A stretch of DNA of 64,000 bases from Yoonia ponticola (lineage in GTDB: Bacteria; Pseudomonadota; Alphaproteobacteria; Rhodobacterales; Rhodobacteraceae), in contig NZ_JACIJM010000005.1 in assembly GCF_014199395.1 (NCBI RefSeq), positions 302,283 to 366,282 on the forward strand. The letters run 5' to 3'. Shown here in pieces: positions 1 through 7,650 of the stretch. How positions within the stretch are numbered: the stretch's first letter is position 1; the number at the start of each line of letters is the position of its first letter. The translations under genes were made by a program, and so were the position numbers. The notes under the pieces are model-generated. The model had not been told where the DNA came from. It did not search any database and saw only the letters and a program-made list of their open reading frames with translations.

Positions 1-19
1 CGCTATCCGCGTCGCGCAA

Positions 20-70
20 ACGGGGGGCCAGCCCCCCGTACCCCCCGGGATTTAGAAAAAGTCAAAGAAG
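20..70 (+). repeat. Extragenic repeat copy R1 (tail type A)
   Basis: A G-rich hairpin (GGGGGGC / GCCCCCC, positions 22-37) is followed by a CCCCCCGGGATTT block and the tail AGAAAAAGTCAAAGAAG. The tail ends about 12 nt from the rimM stop codon, so read on the rimM strand the element comes tail-first directly downstream of the gene. The same head and tail recur at 13.1, 21.0, 25.0, 27.7 and 50.0 kb. It is probably a REP-like 3'-end element; mobility is not shown. Confidence 0.8.
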
Positions 71-81
71 CAAAGATGGGC

Positions 82-600
82 TTAGTCGGTTGTGTTGAAA
101 AGCCCATCAGGCGGGTCAGCGACAATTTTGCGGGATTTAAGGTCTACAGTCGGCACTGCAGCTTGGGTAAATGGCAGAAAAATCGTTTCAGGCGAGGTTG
201 GTGGCGTGATTTCCAACAGGTCGCCCGCACCATGGTCGATGACGTTTTTGACGACGCCAAGTGTGGTGCCGCCGGTGTCAATAACGGTCAGGCCGATCAG
301 GTCAGCGTAGTAATATTCGTCGTCTTCAATCGGAGGCATCGCGCTGCGTTCAGCGTAAAGGGCCGTGTTGCGGATCGCGTCTGCGTCCTCTTTTGTCGTG
401 ATACCAGAGATTTTTGCGGAGAAACCGTTTTTCATCTGACCCGTCAGAACGACCTGCGTAAAGACACGCCCATCCTCGGTATAAAGCGGGGTGTAGTCAG
501 CGATTGCAGCCGGATCGGCGCAAAACGATTTCAAGCGAACCTCGCCTTTGACGCCAAAAGAGCCGCCAAGCGATCCTACGATCACGCGTGTGTCTGTCAT
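82..600 (-). CDS. rimM: Ribosome maturation factor RimM
   Basis: A protein of 172 residues that matches RimM, the 16S rRNA processing factor that binds ribosomal protein S19 during 30S head assembly. The N-terminal half carries the RimM beta-barrel pattern (VGSLGGSFGVKGEVRLKSF), and the C-terminal half is the PRC-barrel region (YYYADLIGLTVID...). The start at 600 (MTDTRV) is preferred over an upstream in-frame ATG because an AAAGGAG-like ribosome binding site lies just ahead of it. It follows rpsP by 87 bp in the same direction, the usual rpsP-rimM pairing. trmD and rplS, expected next, would lie to the left of the window. Confidence 0.95.
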   Translation of the reverse strand: MTDTRVIVGSLGGSFGVKGEVRLKSFCADPAAIADYTPLYTEDGRVFTQVVLTGQMKNGFSAKISGITTKEDADAIRNTALYAERSAMPPIEDDEYYYADLIGLTVIDTGGTTLGVVKNVIDHGAGDLLEITPPTSPETIFLPFTQAAVPTVDLKSRKIVADPPDGLFNTTD

Positions 601-619
601 CAGATCAAACTCCTTTGCG

Positions 620-676
620 AAAGGCCGCATCGGCCTTTGGAAAAAGAGCGTCCGGGCAGCGTAGCGCCGCCCGGAC
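620..676 (-). other. Tandem hairpins in rpsP-rimM spacer
   Basis: Two perfect inverted repeats fill the 87-bp gap: GTCCGGGC/GCCCGGAC (650-657 with 669-676) and AAAGGCC/GGCCTTT (620-626 with 632-638). Neither has a U-tract on the minus strand, so they look like mRNA processing or stability hairpins that could set different rpsP and rimM levels rather than a full terminator. The rimM ribosome binding site lies just beyond the second hairpin. Confidence 0.5.
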
Positions 677-687
677 AGCGTGAGTAA

Positions 688-1074
688 TTACTCTGCTGCT
701 GCTTCTTCAGCTGGGGCTGCTGCGGCTTCGGCTGCGTCTGCAACTTTTTGTGCTTTTTCTTCAGCACGTGCCTGAGCGGCTTTGCCTGGTGTACCCTTTT
801 TAGGGTTCGCGCGGTCTTTCTTCGGCAGTTCACCAGCAGCTTCGAGCATGCGGGATACGCGGTCAGTGACCTGAGCGCCTTCGCCCAACCAGTATTTCAC
901 GCGCTCGATGTCCATTTTCACGCGATCTTCGGAATCTTTTGGCAGCATTGGGTTATATGTGCCGAGTTTCTCGATGAAACGACCGTCGCGTGGCATGCGG
1001 CTGTCAGCTGCTACGATGGAATAGTGAGGGCGCTTTTTAGAGCCGCCACGTGCGAGACGAATTTTCATAGCCAT
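688..1074 (-). CDS. rpsP: 30S ribosomal protein S16
   Basis: 128 residues. The N-terminal 80 or so are the conserved S16 fold, with [19 protein letters not shown] and the motif [13 protein letters not shown]. The C-terminal 45 residues form an Ala/Glu-rich tail ([20 protein letters not shown]...), a common extension in Rhodobacterales S16. The protein is a primary-binding component of the 30S body. The start [10 protein letters not shown] is the usual one. The gene sits between a chorismate mutase gene and rimM, all on the minus strand. Confidence 0.97.
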   Translation of the reverse strand: MAMKIRLARGGSKKRPHYSIVAADSRMPRDGRFIEKLGTYNPMLPKDSEDRVKMDIERVKYWLGEGAQVTDRVSRMLEAAGELPKKDRANPKKGTPGKAAQARAEEKAQKVADAAEAAAAPAEEAAAE

Positions 1075-1100
1075 GGTGTTAGTCCTTTGATTTCAGTCTA

Positions 1101-1397
1101 TTAGGATTGATGTTGTTTATGGTGTTGGATGACTTCCTGAATAATAAAATTCAGGAATTTCTTGGCGAATTCCGGGTCGAGATCGGCCCGTTCTGCAAGG
1201 TTGGTCAGACGCGCGATTTGCTTTTCTTCGCGGTCCGGATCGGAGGGGGGCAGGGCGTGCTCTGCTTTGAGAACACCCACGGCCTGCGTGTGTTTGAACC
1301 GCTCGCCCAGCGTATAGACAAGGATCGCGTCAAGCCGGTCGATGCTTTCGCGGTGGCCTTTGAGGACGTCGGCGGCGCGTGTGGTTGTATCGGTCAT
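1101..1397 (-). CDS. Chorismate mutase (AroQ type)
   Basis: 98 residues of all-helical AroQ-class chorismate mutase, which converts chorismate to prephenate for Phe/Tyr synthesis. Visible family features are the helix-1 pattern HRESIDRLDAILVYTLGERF, the K residue in AVGVLKAEH, and the PPSDPDREEKQIARL segment. The start MTDTTTRA at 1397 is chosen because upstream in-frame codons translate a repeat-like sequence and the domain begins here. The gene ends 26 bp before rpsP, and the arrangement ffh-GNAT-chorismate mutase-rpsP is typical for the family. The 85 bp upstream contain three phased GTGCAC boxes. Confidence 0.92.
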   Translation of the reverse strand: MTDTTTRAADVLKGHRESIDRLDAILVYTLGERFKHTQAVGVLKAEHALPPSDPDREEKQIARLTNLAERADLDPEFAKKFLNFIIQEVIQHHKQHQS

Positions 1398-1424
1398 AAG
1401 GCCCCCAAAATCGACATGTGATTT

Positions 1425-1456
1425 GCGTGCACAATGCGTGCACAACCCGTGCACAG
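1425..1456. repeat. Three GTGCAC boxes at 11-bp spacing
   Basis: GTGCAC palindromes occur at 1427-1432, 1438-1443 and 1449-1454, exactly 11 bp apart, in the spacer between the GNAT gene and the chorismate mutase start. A nearly identical 28-bp stretch (one mismatch) lies at about 53959-53986 inside an AraC-family gene. Phased palindromes fit a protein-binding array, but a dispersed repeat is equally possible. Confidence 0.6.
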
Positions 1457-1482
1457 CCTGTGTCGTGTTTGCTGCTGCTGTG

Positions 1483-2004
1483 TCATAGGCGCTGCCCTTC
1501 TGGATCAGGGTGGCGGTAGACCAAGCATGCGCCGTAGGCGGCAGGGGCGGGTGCATTGATATCGAGTTTCGCACCCAATTTCTGGGCCAACGCGATGGAG
1601 CGCACATTTTCCGGCGCGATGTAGGACACGGCCGTGCGCCAGTTCAGCGCGTCGAATGCGTGGGCAATGGCCGCTTTGGTCGCCTCGTAAGCGATTCCTG
1701 TGCCTTCGACTTTGGGGTCGAGGACCATGTAGCCGATTTCGGTTTCTGGCCAATCTTCGGGTGTCCAAGGACCAACGAGTGCGACCGCATCGTTGTCGCC
1801 ACGGATCGTGACGGCCCACATGCCGTAGCCCATCATTTCCCAGTGACCGAGTTCGGCCGCAAATGCGCGCCATGCTTCACCGACGGTGAATGGCCCGTTT
1901 GTGCCGTGCGACCGATCGGACGTCATGAATGCGCGGTACGCACCGTAGTCGCCGGGTTCGGGACGGCGCAAGATCAGGCGCTCTGTCTGTAAAGTCATTT
2001 CCAT
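1483..2004 (-). CDS. GNAT family N-acetyltransferase (RimJ/RimL-like)
   Basis: 173 residues from the MEMTLQTERL start. The sequence opens with the typical LQTERLILRRPEPGDYGAY strand-turn of RimJ/RimL-type GNAT enzymes. It continues with GYMVLDPKVEGTGIAYEATKAAI (acetyl-CoA binding loop region) and SYIAPENVRSIALAQKLGAKL, the C-terminal GNAT signature. It should transfer an acetyl group from acetyl-CoA to an amine; the substrate cannot be told from sequence. It begins 4 nt after the ffh stop codon, so it is co-transcribed with ffh. A start six bases later (MTLQ) is equally possible. Confidence 0.88.
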   Translation of the reverse strand: MEMTLQTERLILRRPEPGDYGAYRAFMTSDRSHGTNGPFTVGEAWRAFAAELGHWEMMGYGMWAVTIRGDNDAVALVGPWTPEDWPETEIGYMVLDPKVEGTGIAYEATKAAIAHAFDALNWRTAVSYIAPENVRSIALAQKLGAKLDINAPAPAAYGACLVYRHPDPEGQRL

Positions 2005-2008
2005 CGGC

Positions 2009-3526
2009 TTATTTCTTTTTCCCGAAACCGGACAGACCGGGGGGCAGGCCCATGCCGCCGCCAAGACCTGGCATGCCTTTTGGCATCTGGCCTTGCAGGG
2101 CTTTGGCCGCTGCTTCCATCGCTGCAGGGTCGTTCATGTCGGGCATACCGTCTGCGCCAGCGCCGGGCATACCGCCTTTGCCGAACATGCCTTTCATGGC
2201 TTGTTTCAGCATGCCGCCTTTGCCCATTTTGCCCATCTTTTTCATCATATCAGCCATTTGACGGTGCTGTTTGATGAGTTTGTTCAACTCGGACACTTCC
2301 AGACCTGCGCCTTTTGCAATCCGCTTTTTACGGGATGCGGCGAGCAGGGCAGGGTTGGCGCGTTCTTTTTTGGTCATGGACCCGATCAGTGCGATCTGGC
2401 GCTTCAGGATGCTGTCGTCGATGCCAGCTTTGTCCATCTGGCCCTTCATTTTGCCCATGCCGGGCATCATGCCCATCATACCTTCCATGCCGCCCATTTT
2501 CATCATCTGCTCAAGCTGCATCTTGAGGTCGTTCATGTTGAACGCGCCCTTTTGGAAGCGCTTCATCATGCGTTCGGCTTGTTCGGCCTCGATGGTTTCT
2601 TGGGCCTTTTCAACAAGAGCAACAATGTCGCCCATGCCAAGGATACGGCCAGCGACGCGGGATGGTTCGAAGGTTTCAATCGCGTCCAGTTTTTCGCCAA
2701 GACCGACAAAGCGGATCGGCTTGCCGGTGATCGCGCGCATCGACAGCGCCGCACCACCGCGACCGTCGCCGTCCATCCGTGTCAGGACAACGCCAGTGAC
2801 GCCGATTTTGTCGTCGAATTCTTGCGCCACGTTCACCGCGTCTTGACCTGTCAGGCCATCAACGACGAGCAGCGTTTCGCGTGGCTGTGCCACATCGCGC
2901 ACGGCTGCGGCCTGTGCGATCAGTTCGGCGTCGATGTGCAAACGGCCAGCGGTATCAAGCATATAGACGTCGTAGCCGCCAAGCGATGCTTGGGTCTTTG
3001 CGCGTTTCGCAATCGCGACGGGATCTTCGCCTTTGACGATCGGCAGCGTATCCACGCCGATCTGCTTGCCCAAAATTGCAAGCTGTTCCATCGCGGCAGG
3101 ACGGTTGGTGTCGAGTGACGCCATCAGCACGCGCTTGCCTTCGCGTTCTTTCAAACGCTTTGCCAATTTCGCGGTGGTTGTGGTTTTACCAGAGCCTTGC
3201 AGACCAACCATCAGAATCGGGGCAGGCGGGTTGTCGATTTTCAGCGCACCCGGATCGGTGTCGCCTGCCAGAACATGTTCCAGCTCGTCGTGGACGATTT
3301 TAACGACTTGTTGGCCCGGTGTGATGGATTTGGTGACGGCTTGGCCAGTTGCCTTTGCCTCTACCGCTTTGACGAAGTCGCGGGCGACGGGCAGGGAAAC
3401 GTCGGCTTCAAGCAGGGCTATGCGGACTTCGCGGAGGGCTGTTTTTACGTCGTCTTCGGACAAAGCCCCTTGTTTGGTGAGCTTGTCGAAGACGCCGCCG
3501 AGGCGTTCTGATAGGTTCTCAAACAT
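2009..3526 (-). CDS. ffh: Signal recognition particle protein Ffh (SRP54)
   Basis: 505 residues, full length. It has an N-terminal helical N domain, then the GTPase G domain with P-loop GLQGSGKTTTTAKLAKRL (around residue 110), DTAGR and TRMDGD motifs, then a long methionine-rich M domain (QLEQMMKMGGMEGMMGMMPG...) that binds signal peptides and 4.5S RNA. Ffh with 4.5S RNA targets nascent inner-membrane proteins to FtsY. The C-terminal tail is rich in Gly/Met/Pro and longer than in E. coli, as is common in Alphaproteobacteria. No SRP RNA gene is seen nearby. It heads the minus-strand run toward rpsP-rimM. Confidence 0.97.
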   Translation of the reverse strand: MFENLSERLGGVFDKLTKQGALSEDDVKTALREVRIALLEADVSLPVARDFVKAVEAKATGQAVTKSITPGQQVVKIVHDELEHVLAGDTDPGALKIDNPPAPILMVGLQGSGKTTTTAKLAKRLKEREGKRVLMASLDTNRPAAMEQLAILGKQIGVDTLPIVKGEDPVAIAKRAKTQASLGGYDVYMLDTAGRLHIDAELIAQAAAVRDVAQPRETLLVVDGLTGQDAVNVAQEFDDKIGVTGVVLTRMDGDGRGGAALSMRAITGKPIRFVGLGEKLDAIETFEPSRVAGRILGMGDIVALVEKAQETIEAEQAERMMKRFQKGAFNMNDLKMQLEQMMKMGGMEGMMGMMPGMGKMKGQMDKAGIDDSILKRQIALIGSMTKKERANPALLAASRKKRIAKGAGLEVSELNKLIKQHRQMADMMKKMGKMGKGGMLKQAMKGMFGKGGMPGAGADGMPDMNDPAAMEAAAKALQGQMPKGMPGLGGGMGLPPGLSGFGKKK

Positions 3527-3591
3527 GGCCCAAAGCCCTTAAGTTAATTGCATGTCATCCCAATATTGGAACGAAACGCTGAATGCAGTAG

Positions 3592-3663
3592 CGCCCCCAC
3601 GGGCGTGACACGCTGGTGGGGGGCGATCCCCAAAAAAGGGGACCGGAAGTCTGTTGCTTCCGG
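3592..3663. other. Hairpins upstream of ffh
   Basis: The 397-bp gap between ffh and the LysR gene holds two strong inverted repeats: CGCCCCCAC (3592-3600) with GTGGGGGGCG (3616-3625, one extra G), and CCGGAAG/CTTCCGG (3643-3649 with 3657-3663). A short CCCC-A6-GGGG lies between them. They would form in a long ffh leader RNA. The CCGGAAG resembles part of the SRP RNA loop, but the rest of that RNA is absent. Confidence 0.5.
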
Positions 3664-3864
3664 AGTTGCAACGCGAATTAGACGGTGTGGGGCGTTGAGT
3701 CAAGTGTCAGCTGCGTGGTGATCTGGGGGCAGGTGGACTGCCGCGTGATCGTGCTGTTTTTGCGTACATTATATATAGCCGATTTCTACGCGGTTTTCGT
3801 GGTCTGAATGCTGTGGATTTTAGTCACGTTTTGGGGGCTTTGCGTATCGGGGTGCGACCTTGCA

Positions 3865-3893
3865 TTGACGAACTTATCTCTCCATTCTAGGCA
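3865..3893 (+). promoter_or_regulatory. Sigma70-type promoter for the LysR gene
   Basis: TTGACG (3865-3870), a 17-nt spacer and TAGGCA (3888-3893) lie about 30 nt ahead of the LysR start. The -35 is near consensus and the spacing ideal; the -10 is weak. Confidence 0.45.
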
Positions 3894-3923
3894 CATGCTG
3901 TTGATATACGCACAGGGTTGATC

Positions 3924-4802
3924 ATGGACAATTGGGACGAAATCAGAACCGCTTATCAGGTGGCTCGCAAGGGCACGGTAAGTGGGGCGGCGGATGTGTT
4001 GGGCGTGCATCATGCGACTGTTATCCGCCATATTGATGCGCTTGAGCAGCGGCTCGGCGTGAAATTGTTCCAACGTCATGCGCGTGGATATGCGGCGACC
4101 GAGGCGGGCGTCGATCTGTTGCAGGTTGCCAAGGCCACGGACGACCAGTTTTCGCAGCTTGCGAGCCGGATCAAGGGGTTTGGCGAAACGGTGAGCGGGG
4201 AGCTTGTTGTGACATCGCTATTGAGCGTGTCGCAGATGCTGGCCCCGATGCTGACCGCGTTCCAGACGGTGCATCCCGATGTGCGGATTAGGTTTCTGAC
4301 GGGCGAGCGGCTGTTTCGGTTGGAATATGGCGAGGCGCATGTCGCCATTCGTGCGGGTGCGGCGCCGGATCAACCCGACAATGTCGTGCAACCTTTGATG
4401 GATACGGATGTCGAACTGGTTGCGTCGGACACTTATATAGAACGCTACGGGCTGCCAGAGAATATCGCGGCGTTTAAGGATCACCGCTTTGTTGGGTATG
4501 ATAACCCTGCGCATCGTGCGCCGTTTTCGCGTTGGCTGGCCGAGACGGTTCCTGATGCGAATTACGTGTATCGGGCCACGGACGAGCGGGCGTTGCTGGA
4601 CGGGATTCTGGCTGGGGCTGGCATTGGCTTTGTTCTTAGCGCGACATTGAGCCGTTATCCGACGTTGACCCCCGTAATACCGTCACAGCCTGAATGGGCG
4701 TCCAAGTTGTGGCTAGTTACACATGTCGATCTGCACAGAACAACAAAGGTCCAAGCATTCCTGTCGTTCGTCAAAGACTACGCTAAAACATGGGACGCAT
4801 AG
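3924..4802 (+). CDS. LysR-family transcriptional regulator
   Basis: 292 residues. The N-terminal winged helix-turn-helix (residues 1-62) reads DEIRTAYQVARKGTVSGAAD then VIRHIDALEQRLGVKLFQR, typical of LysR regulators. The remainder is the LysR substrate-binding domain (SGELVVTSLLSVSQMLAPML..., AHVAIRAGAAP). The ATG at 3924 is chosen over a TTG six bases earlier. The stop codon overlaps the start of the EamA gene by 13 nt, so both are one transcript and the regulator may control the exporter, a common LysR-exporter pairing. The inducer is unknown. Confidence 0.92.
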   Translation: MDNWDEIRTAYQVARKGTVSGAADVLGVHHATVIRHIDALEQRLGVKLFQRHARGYAATEAGVDLLQVAKATDDQFSQLASRIKGFGETVSGELVVTSLLSVSQMLAPMLTAFQTVHPDVRIRFLTGERLFRLEYGEAHVAIRAGAAPDQPDNVVQPLMDTDVELVASDTYIERYGLPENIAAFKDHRFVGYDNPAHRAPFSRWLAETVPDANYVYRATDERALLDGILAGAGIGFVLSATLSRYPTLTPVIPSQPEWASKLWLVTHVDLHRTTKVQAFLSFVKDYAKTWDA

Positions 4803-5677
4803 CCAATCCCGGTGTTGCGGGTCATCTGGCAATGCTTGCGTTTTCGGTTCTCGTTGCAGGATCATTTGCGTTAGGCGCCTTGGTCGCGAACGAGATTTCA
4901 CCGATGGCGCTAAATGCGCTGCGGTTCTGGGTCGCGTCAGGCATCGTCGGCGCGATTGCGTTTGGGACGGGCGCGATCAAGCACGGCGACTTTAGCGCGC
5001 CTTGGCGGTATCTGGTTCTAGCGGTTGTTTTCACGATCTACTTTGTCTTGATGTTCGAGGGCTTGAAAACGGCCCCGTCGGTCAGCGCTGCTGCGATATT
5101 TACCCTGACCCCGATCCTAACAGCGGTGTTCGGGTATATCCTGCTGCGCCAAGTCACGACGTCGCGCATGGTTCTGGCACTCAGCATTGGCGCGTTGGGC
5201 GCGGTTTGGGTGATTTTCAGGGCTGATGTGTCCGCCATGCTGGGGTTCGATATCGGGCGCGGCGAAGTGGTCTATTTCTCGGGCTGCGTATCCCACGCGA
5301 TCTACACGCCAATGGTGCGCAAACTCAACCGAGGCGAGACGGCGTTGTCGTTCACGTTTGGCACATTGGTTGCAGGGGCAATCATCCTGACGGTGTTGGG
5401 ATTGCCGGATATTATCGCGACGGACTGGACCGGCTTGCGGCCATTGGTCTGGGTGACGATCATCTACGTCGCGGTCTTTGCGTCGGCGCTGACATTCACG
5501 CTGCTGCAATTTGCGTCGCTACGCCTGCCAAGCGCCAAAGTCATGGCTTACACCTATCTGACCCCAACGTGGGTGATGGTTTGGGAGGTCGGTTTGGGCA
5601 ACGGTCTGCCGCCCGCGATGGTGTTTGTCGGGATCGGGCTGACGATTGTGGCGTTGTTGTTATTGCTCAGAGAGTAG
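4790..5677 (+). CDS. DMT superfamily (EamA) transporter
   Basis: 295 residues with about ten predicted membrane helices arranged as two EamA repeats, starting HLAMLAFSVLVAGSFALGAL and containing the repeat hallmark (MALNALRFWVAS; FEGLKTAPSVSAAAIFTLTPI; FASLRLPSAKVMAYTYLTPTWV). Drug/metabolite transporters of this kind usually export metabolites or amino acids across the inner membrane; the substrate is not readable. It overlaps the LysR gene by 13 nt at its start and the convergent ArsR gene by 18 nt at its end. Confidence 0.9.
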   Translation: MGRIANPGVAGHLAMLAFSVLVAGSFALGALVANEISPMALNALRFWVASGIVGAIAFGTGAIKHGDFSAPWRYLVLAVVFTIYFVLMFEGLKTAPSVSAAAIFTLTPILTAVFGYILLRQVTTSRMVLALSIGALGAVWVIFRADVSAMLGFDIGRGEVVYFSGCVSHAIYTPMVRKLNRGETALSFTFGTLVAGAIILTVLGLPDIIATDWTGLRPLVWVTIIYVAVFASALTFTLLQFASLRLPSAKVMAYTYLTPTWVMVWEVGLGNGLPPAMVFVGIGLTIVALLLLLRE

Positions 5678-5998
5678 AGGCGATAGCTCTGTCGCCAAGA
5701 ACCGTTCGAATGCGTCCAGATCTAACCCGCCCATTTGCCCAAAGCCCTGCATCCATGTGCTGGCTTCGCGCAGTTGGTCGGGTTCGAGTTTGCACCATTT
5801 CACCCGTCCACGTTTCTCTTGGCTAATTAGGCCAGCTGCGGTGAGCACGCCGAGGTGTTTTGATATTGACGCAAGCGAGGTCTCGAATGGCTCTGCCACG
5901 TCCGTGACGGCCATGTCGTCTTCGAGAAGCATCGACAAGATCGCCCTGCGGGTGGGGTCGGCGAGGGCTGCAAAGATGATGTCGAGCGGTTGTGTCAT
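5660..5998 (-). CDS. ArsR-family transcriptional regulator
   Basis: 112 residues from MTQPLD (an ATG two codons upstream at 6004 is also possible). It is a compact winged helix: IFAALADPTRRAILSMLLEDDMAVTDVAEPFETSLASISKHLGVLTAAGLISQEKRGR, followed by a tryptophan-containing C-terminal helix (REASTWMQGFGQM). No metal-binding CVC motif is present, so it belongs to the non-metal ArsR subgroup often paired with a START/AHSA1-domain protein; no such partner is adjacent here. A matching inverted repeat lies upstream at 6041. The 3' end overlaps the convergent EamA gene by 18 nt. Confidence 0.9.
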   Translation of the reverse strand: MTQPLDIIFAALADPTRRAILSMLLEDDMAVTDVAEPFETSLASISKHLGVLTAAGLISQEKRGRVKWCKLEPDQLREASTWMQGFGQMGGLDLDAFERFLATELSPLLSEQ

Positions 5999-6040
5999 GT
6001 CCACCGTTTAACCTGCATTCAACGCCTGTGCCAGCAAAGA

Positions 6041-6056
6041 TCAACCGATTGGTTGA
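6041..6056. promoter_or_regulatory. Putative ArsR operator
   Basis: A perfect inverted repeat TCAACC-GATT-GGTTGA lies about 40 nt upstream of the ArsR start. Sites of the form CAACC-N4-GGTTG are characteristic of the ArsR subgroup without metal ligands, so autoregulation is likely. The site also lies about 100 bp upstream of the atp promoter. Confidence 0.6.
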
Positions 6057-6158
6057 ATGTTGTAGTAGTGGTTTTCGGACGTGTCTGGCGGCACATGCAC
6101 GGAAAAGGTGCCGCGTAAGTCCTTGAAACTACAGGATTACAAGGGTGTTCACATCCTG

Positions 6159-6187
6159 TTGACTCTTAATCGCCCCCAGCCTAGACC
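6159..6187 (+). promoter_or_regulatory. Sigma70-type promoter of the F0 ATP synthase operon
   Basis: TTGACT (6159-6164), a 17-nt spacer and TAGACC (6182-6187) lie 28 nt ahead of the atpI TTG start. This is the only good promoter-like sequence seen between the ArsR gene and atpI. Confidence 0.55.
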
Positions 6188-6214
6188 ATCGACAACATCT
6201 GAGGGGGCAGTTCC

Positions 6215-6553
6215 TTGTCCAATGAACCTGATCACGCGACCCGATTGAAGGCCCTAGAGGCGAAGATTGATGCGCTGAAGTCCGGTCCAGAGATCAAGGA
6301 CCACTCTGAGGAACACCACTCGCAAGCCCAGATGGCCTGGCGGATGGTGATCGAATTAGTAGCCGGTCTCGGGATCGGTTTCGGCATCGGATACGGACTG
6401 GATAGTCTGTTCGGGACACTCCCGATATTTCTGGTGATTTTTATATTCTTGGGCTTCGCTGCCGGTGTGAACACCATGCTGCGGTCCGCTAAAGAAATGC
6501 AGCGCAAGCAGCTAGATGCTGCAAACGAAGAGGATGATCAACGTGGCGACTGA
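6215..6553 (+). CDS. atpI: ATP synthase protein I (AtpI)
   Basis: 112 residues with a TTG start preceded by a GAGGGGGCAG ribosome binding site. A charged N-terminal segment is followed by two membrane helices ([20 protein letters not shown] and [21 protein letters not shown]), the AtpI family layout. The protein is a non-stoichiometric assembly factor for the c-ring of the F-type ATP synthase. It leads the operon atpI-atpB-atpE-atpF'-atpF, which in this family is separate from the F1 genes. It overlaps the atpB start by 11 nt. Confidence 0.9.
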   Translation: MSNEPDHATRLKALEAKIDALKSGPEIKDHSEEHHSQAQMAWRMVIELVAGLGIGFGIGYGLDSLFGTLPIFLVIFIFLGFAAGVNTMLRSAKEMQRKQLDAANEEDDQRGD

Positions 6554-7295
6554 TGTACAATCTGAAGGCGGTCTCGCCTTTCACCCACTAGATCAGTTTA
6601 TCGTTAAGCCATTGTTTGGTGACGGCCCTGTTGGCATGTTCACTGTAACAAACGCGACGCTTTGGATGGCGATTGCCATTCTGACAATCATCGCGGTGTT
6701 TGTTCTGGGTTCAAAAGGGCGGGCGATCGTTCCAACCCGTGTCCAGTCTGTCGCAGAGCTGATGTATAGCTTTGTTTACAAGATGGTCGAAGATGTGACT
6801 GGTAAAGACGGGGTGAAATATTTCCCTTATATCATGACGCTTTTCGTGTTCATCTTGTTCGCCAACTACTTGGCGCTGCTGCCGATGTCGTTTTCAACCA
6901 CGTCCCATATCGGTGTGACAGCCATTCTGGGTTTTGGTGTGTTCTTTGCGATCACAGCACTTGGTTTCATCCTGCACGGCGCATCGTTCCTTGGTCTGTT
7001 TTGGATGAAAGACGCGCCATTGTTCTTGCGTCCTATCATCGCGGTTATCGAAGTCATCTCGTACTTTGTGCGCCCCGTGAGCCACTCTATTCGTTTGGCG
7101 GGTAACATCCTTGCCGGTCACGCTGTTCTGAAGGTTTTCGCAACCTTTGCTGCTGTGACCCTCGTGAGCCCGCTTTCTGTCCTAGGCGTTGTTGCCATCT
7201 ACGGTCTCGAAGTGATCGTTGCTGGCATCCAAGCCTATGTTTTCACAATTCTGACCTGCGTGTATCTGAAGGATGCGTTGCACCCCGCACACTAA
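6543..7295 (+). CDS. atpB: F0F1 ATP synthase subunit a
   Basis: 250 residues from a GTG start at 6543, chosen because AGAGG lies about nine bases upstream; an ATG at 6534 in the same frame is the alternative. Five or six membrane helices are visible, with the essential arginine motif [14 protein letters not shown] and the C-terminal helix pattern [19 protein letters not shown]. Subunit a forms the proton half-channels next to the c-ring. It is translationally coupled to atpI by overlap. Confidence 0.97.
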   Translation: MATDVQSEGGLAFHPLDQFIVKPLFGDGPVGMFTVTNATLWMAIAILTIIAVFVLGSKGRAIVPTRVQSVAELMYSFVYKMVEDVTGKDGVKYFPYIMTLFVFILFANYLALLPMSFSTTSHIGVTAILGFGVFFAITALGFILHGASFLGLFWMKDAPLFLRPIIAVIEVISYFVRPVSHSIRLAGNILAGHAVLKVFATFAAVTLVSPLSVLGVVAIYGLEVIVAGIQAYVFTILTCVYLKDALHPAH

Positions 7296-7346
7296 GGTCC
7301 GTCACCCCACGACAATCATTCAAAATTCCATCGTAAGGAGAATATC

Positions 7347-7571
7347 ATGGAAGGCGAACTCGCACACATCGGCGCTGGCCTCGCAGCAATCGGTTCCGGC
7401 ATCGCAGCTGTCGGTGTTGGTAACGTTGCAAGCAACTACCTCGCAGGCGCATTGCGCAACCCATCCGCAGCTGCATCGCAGACTGCAACACTGTTCATCG
7501 GTCTCGCATTCGCAGAAGCTCTTGGGATCTTCGCATTCCTCGTAGCATTGCTGCTGATGTTTGCTGTCTAA
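7347..7571 (+). CDS. atpE: F0F1 ATP synthase subunit c
   Basis: 74 residues forming two glycine/alanine-rich membrane helices joined by the polar RNP loop ([10 protein letters not shown]). The proton-binding carboxylate is Glu57 in [10 protein letters not shown], and no sodium-type residue set is apparent, so it is a proton c-ring subunit. A strong AAGGAGAAT ribosome binding site fits the high copy number of subunit c. A hairpin follows immediately in the gap to atpF'. Confidence 0.97.
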   Translation: MEGELAHIGAGLAAIGSGIAAVGVGNVASNYLAGALRNPSAAASQTATLFIGLAFAEALGIFAFLVALLLMFAV

Positions 7572-7595
7572 GACAACCGATCTATCCTTACGGCT

Positions 7596-7621
7596 GGCTG
7601 GCGTGATACGTCGCGCCAGCC
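7596..7621 (+). other. Hairpin after atpE
   Basis: GGCTGGCG (7596-7603) pairs with CGCCAGCC (7614-7621) across a 10-nt loop, 25 nt after the atpE stop codon. There is no U-run. In atp operons such structures can stabilise the atpE message relative to downstream genes; that role is inferred here. Confidence 0.5.
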
Positions 7622-7650
7622 GGTAACTTAACAGGACTTCGGGGGCCAAA

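Noticed and set aside
1425..1456. CRISPR-like array
   Set aside because: The 11-bp spacing and lack of spacers of 30 or more bases exclude CRISPR.
2093..3118. 341-codon frame antisense to ffh
   Set aside because: His/Phe-rich product is the reverse-strand reading of the Met-rich M domain and the GTPase of ffh.
3643..3663. Possible SRP RNA (4.5S) near ffh because of CCGGAAG
   Set aside because: The GGAAGGAAGCA-type tetraloop region and the complementary arms of SRP RNA are missing; only a 7-bp hairpin is present.
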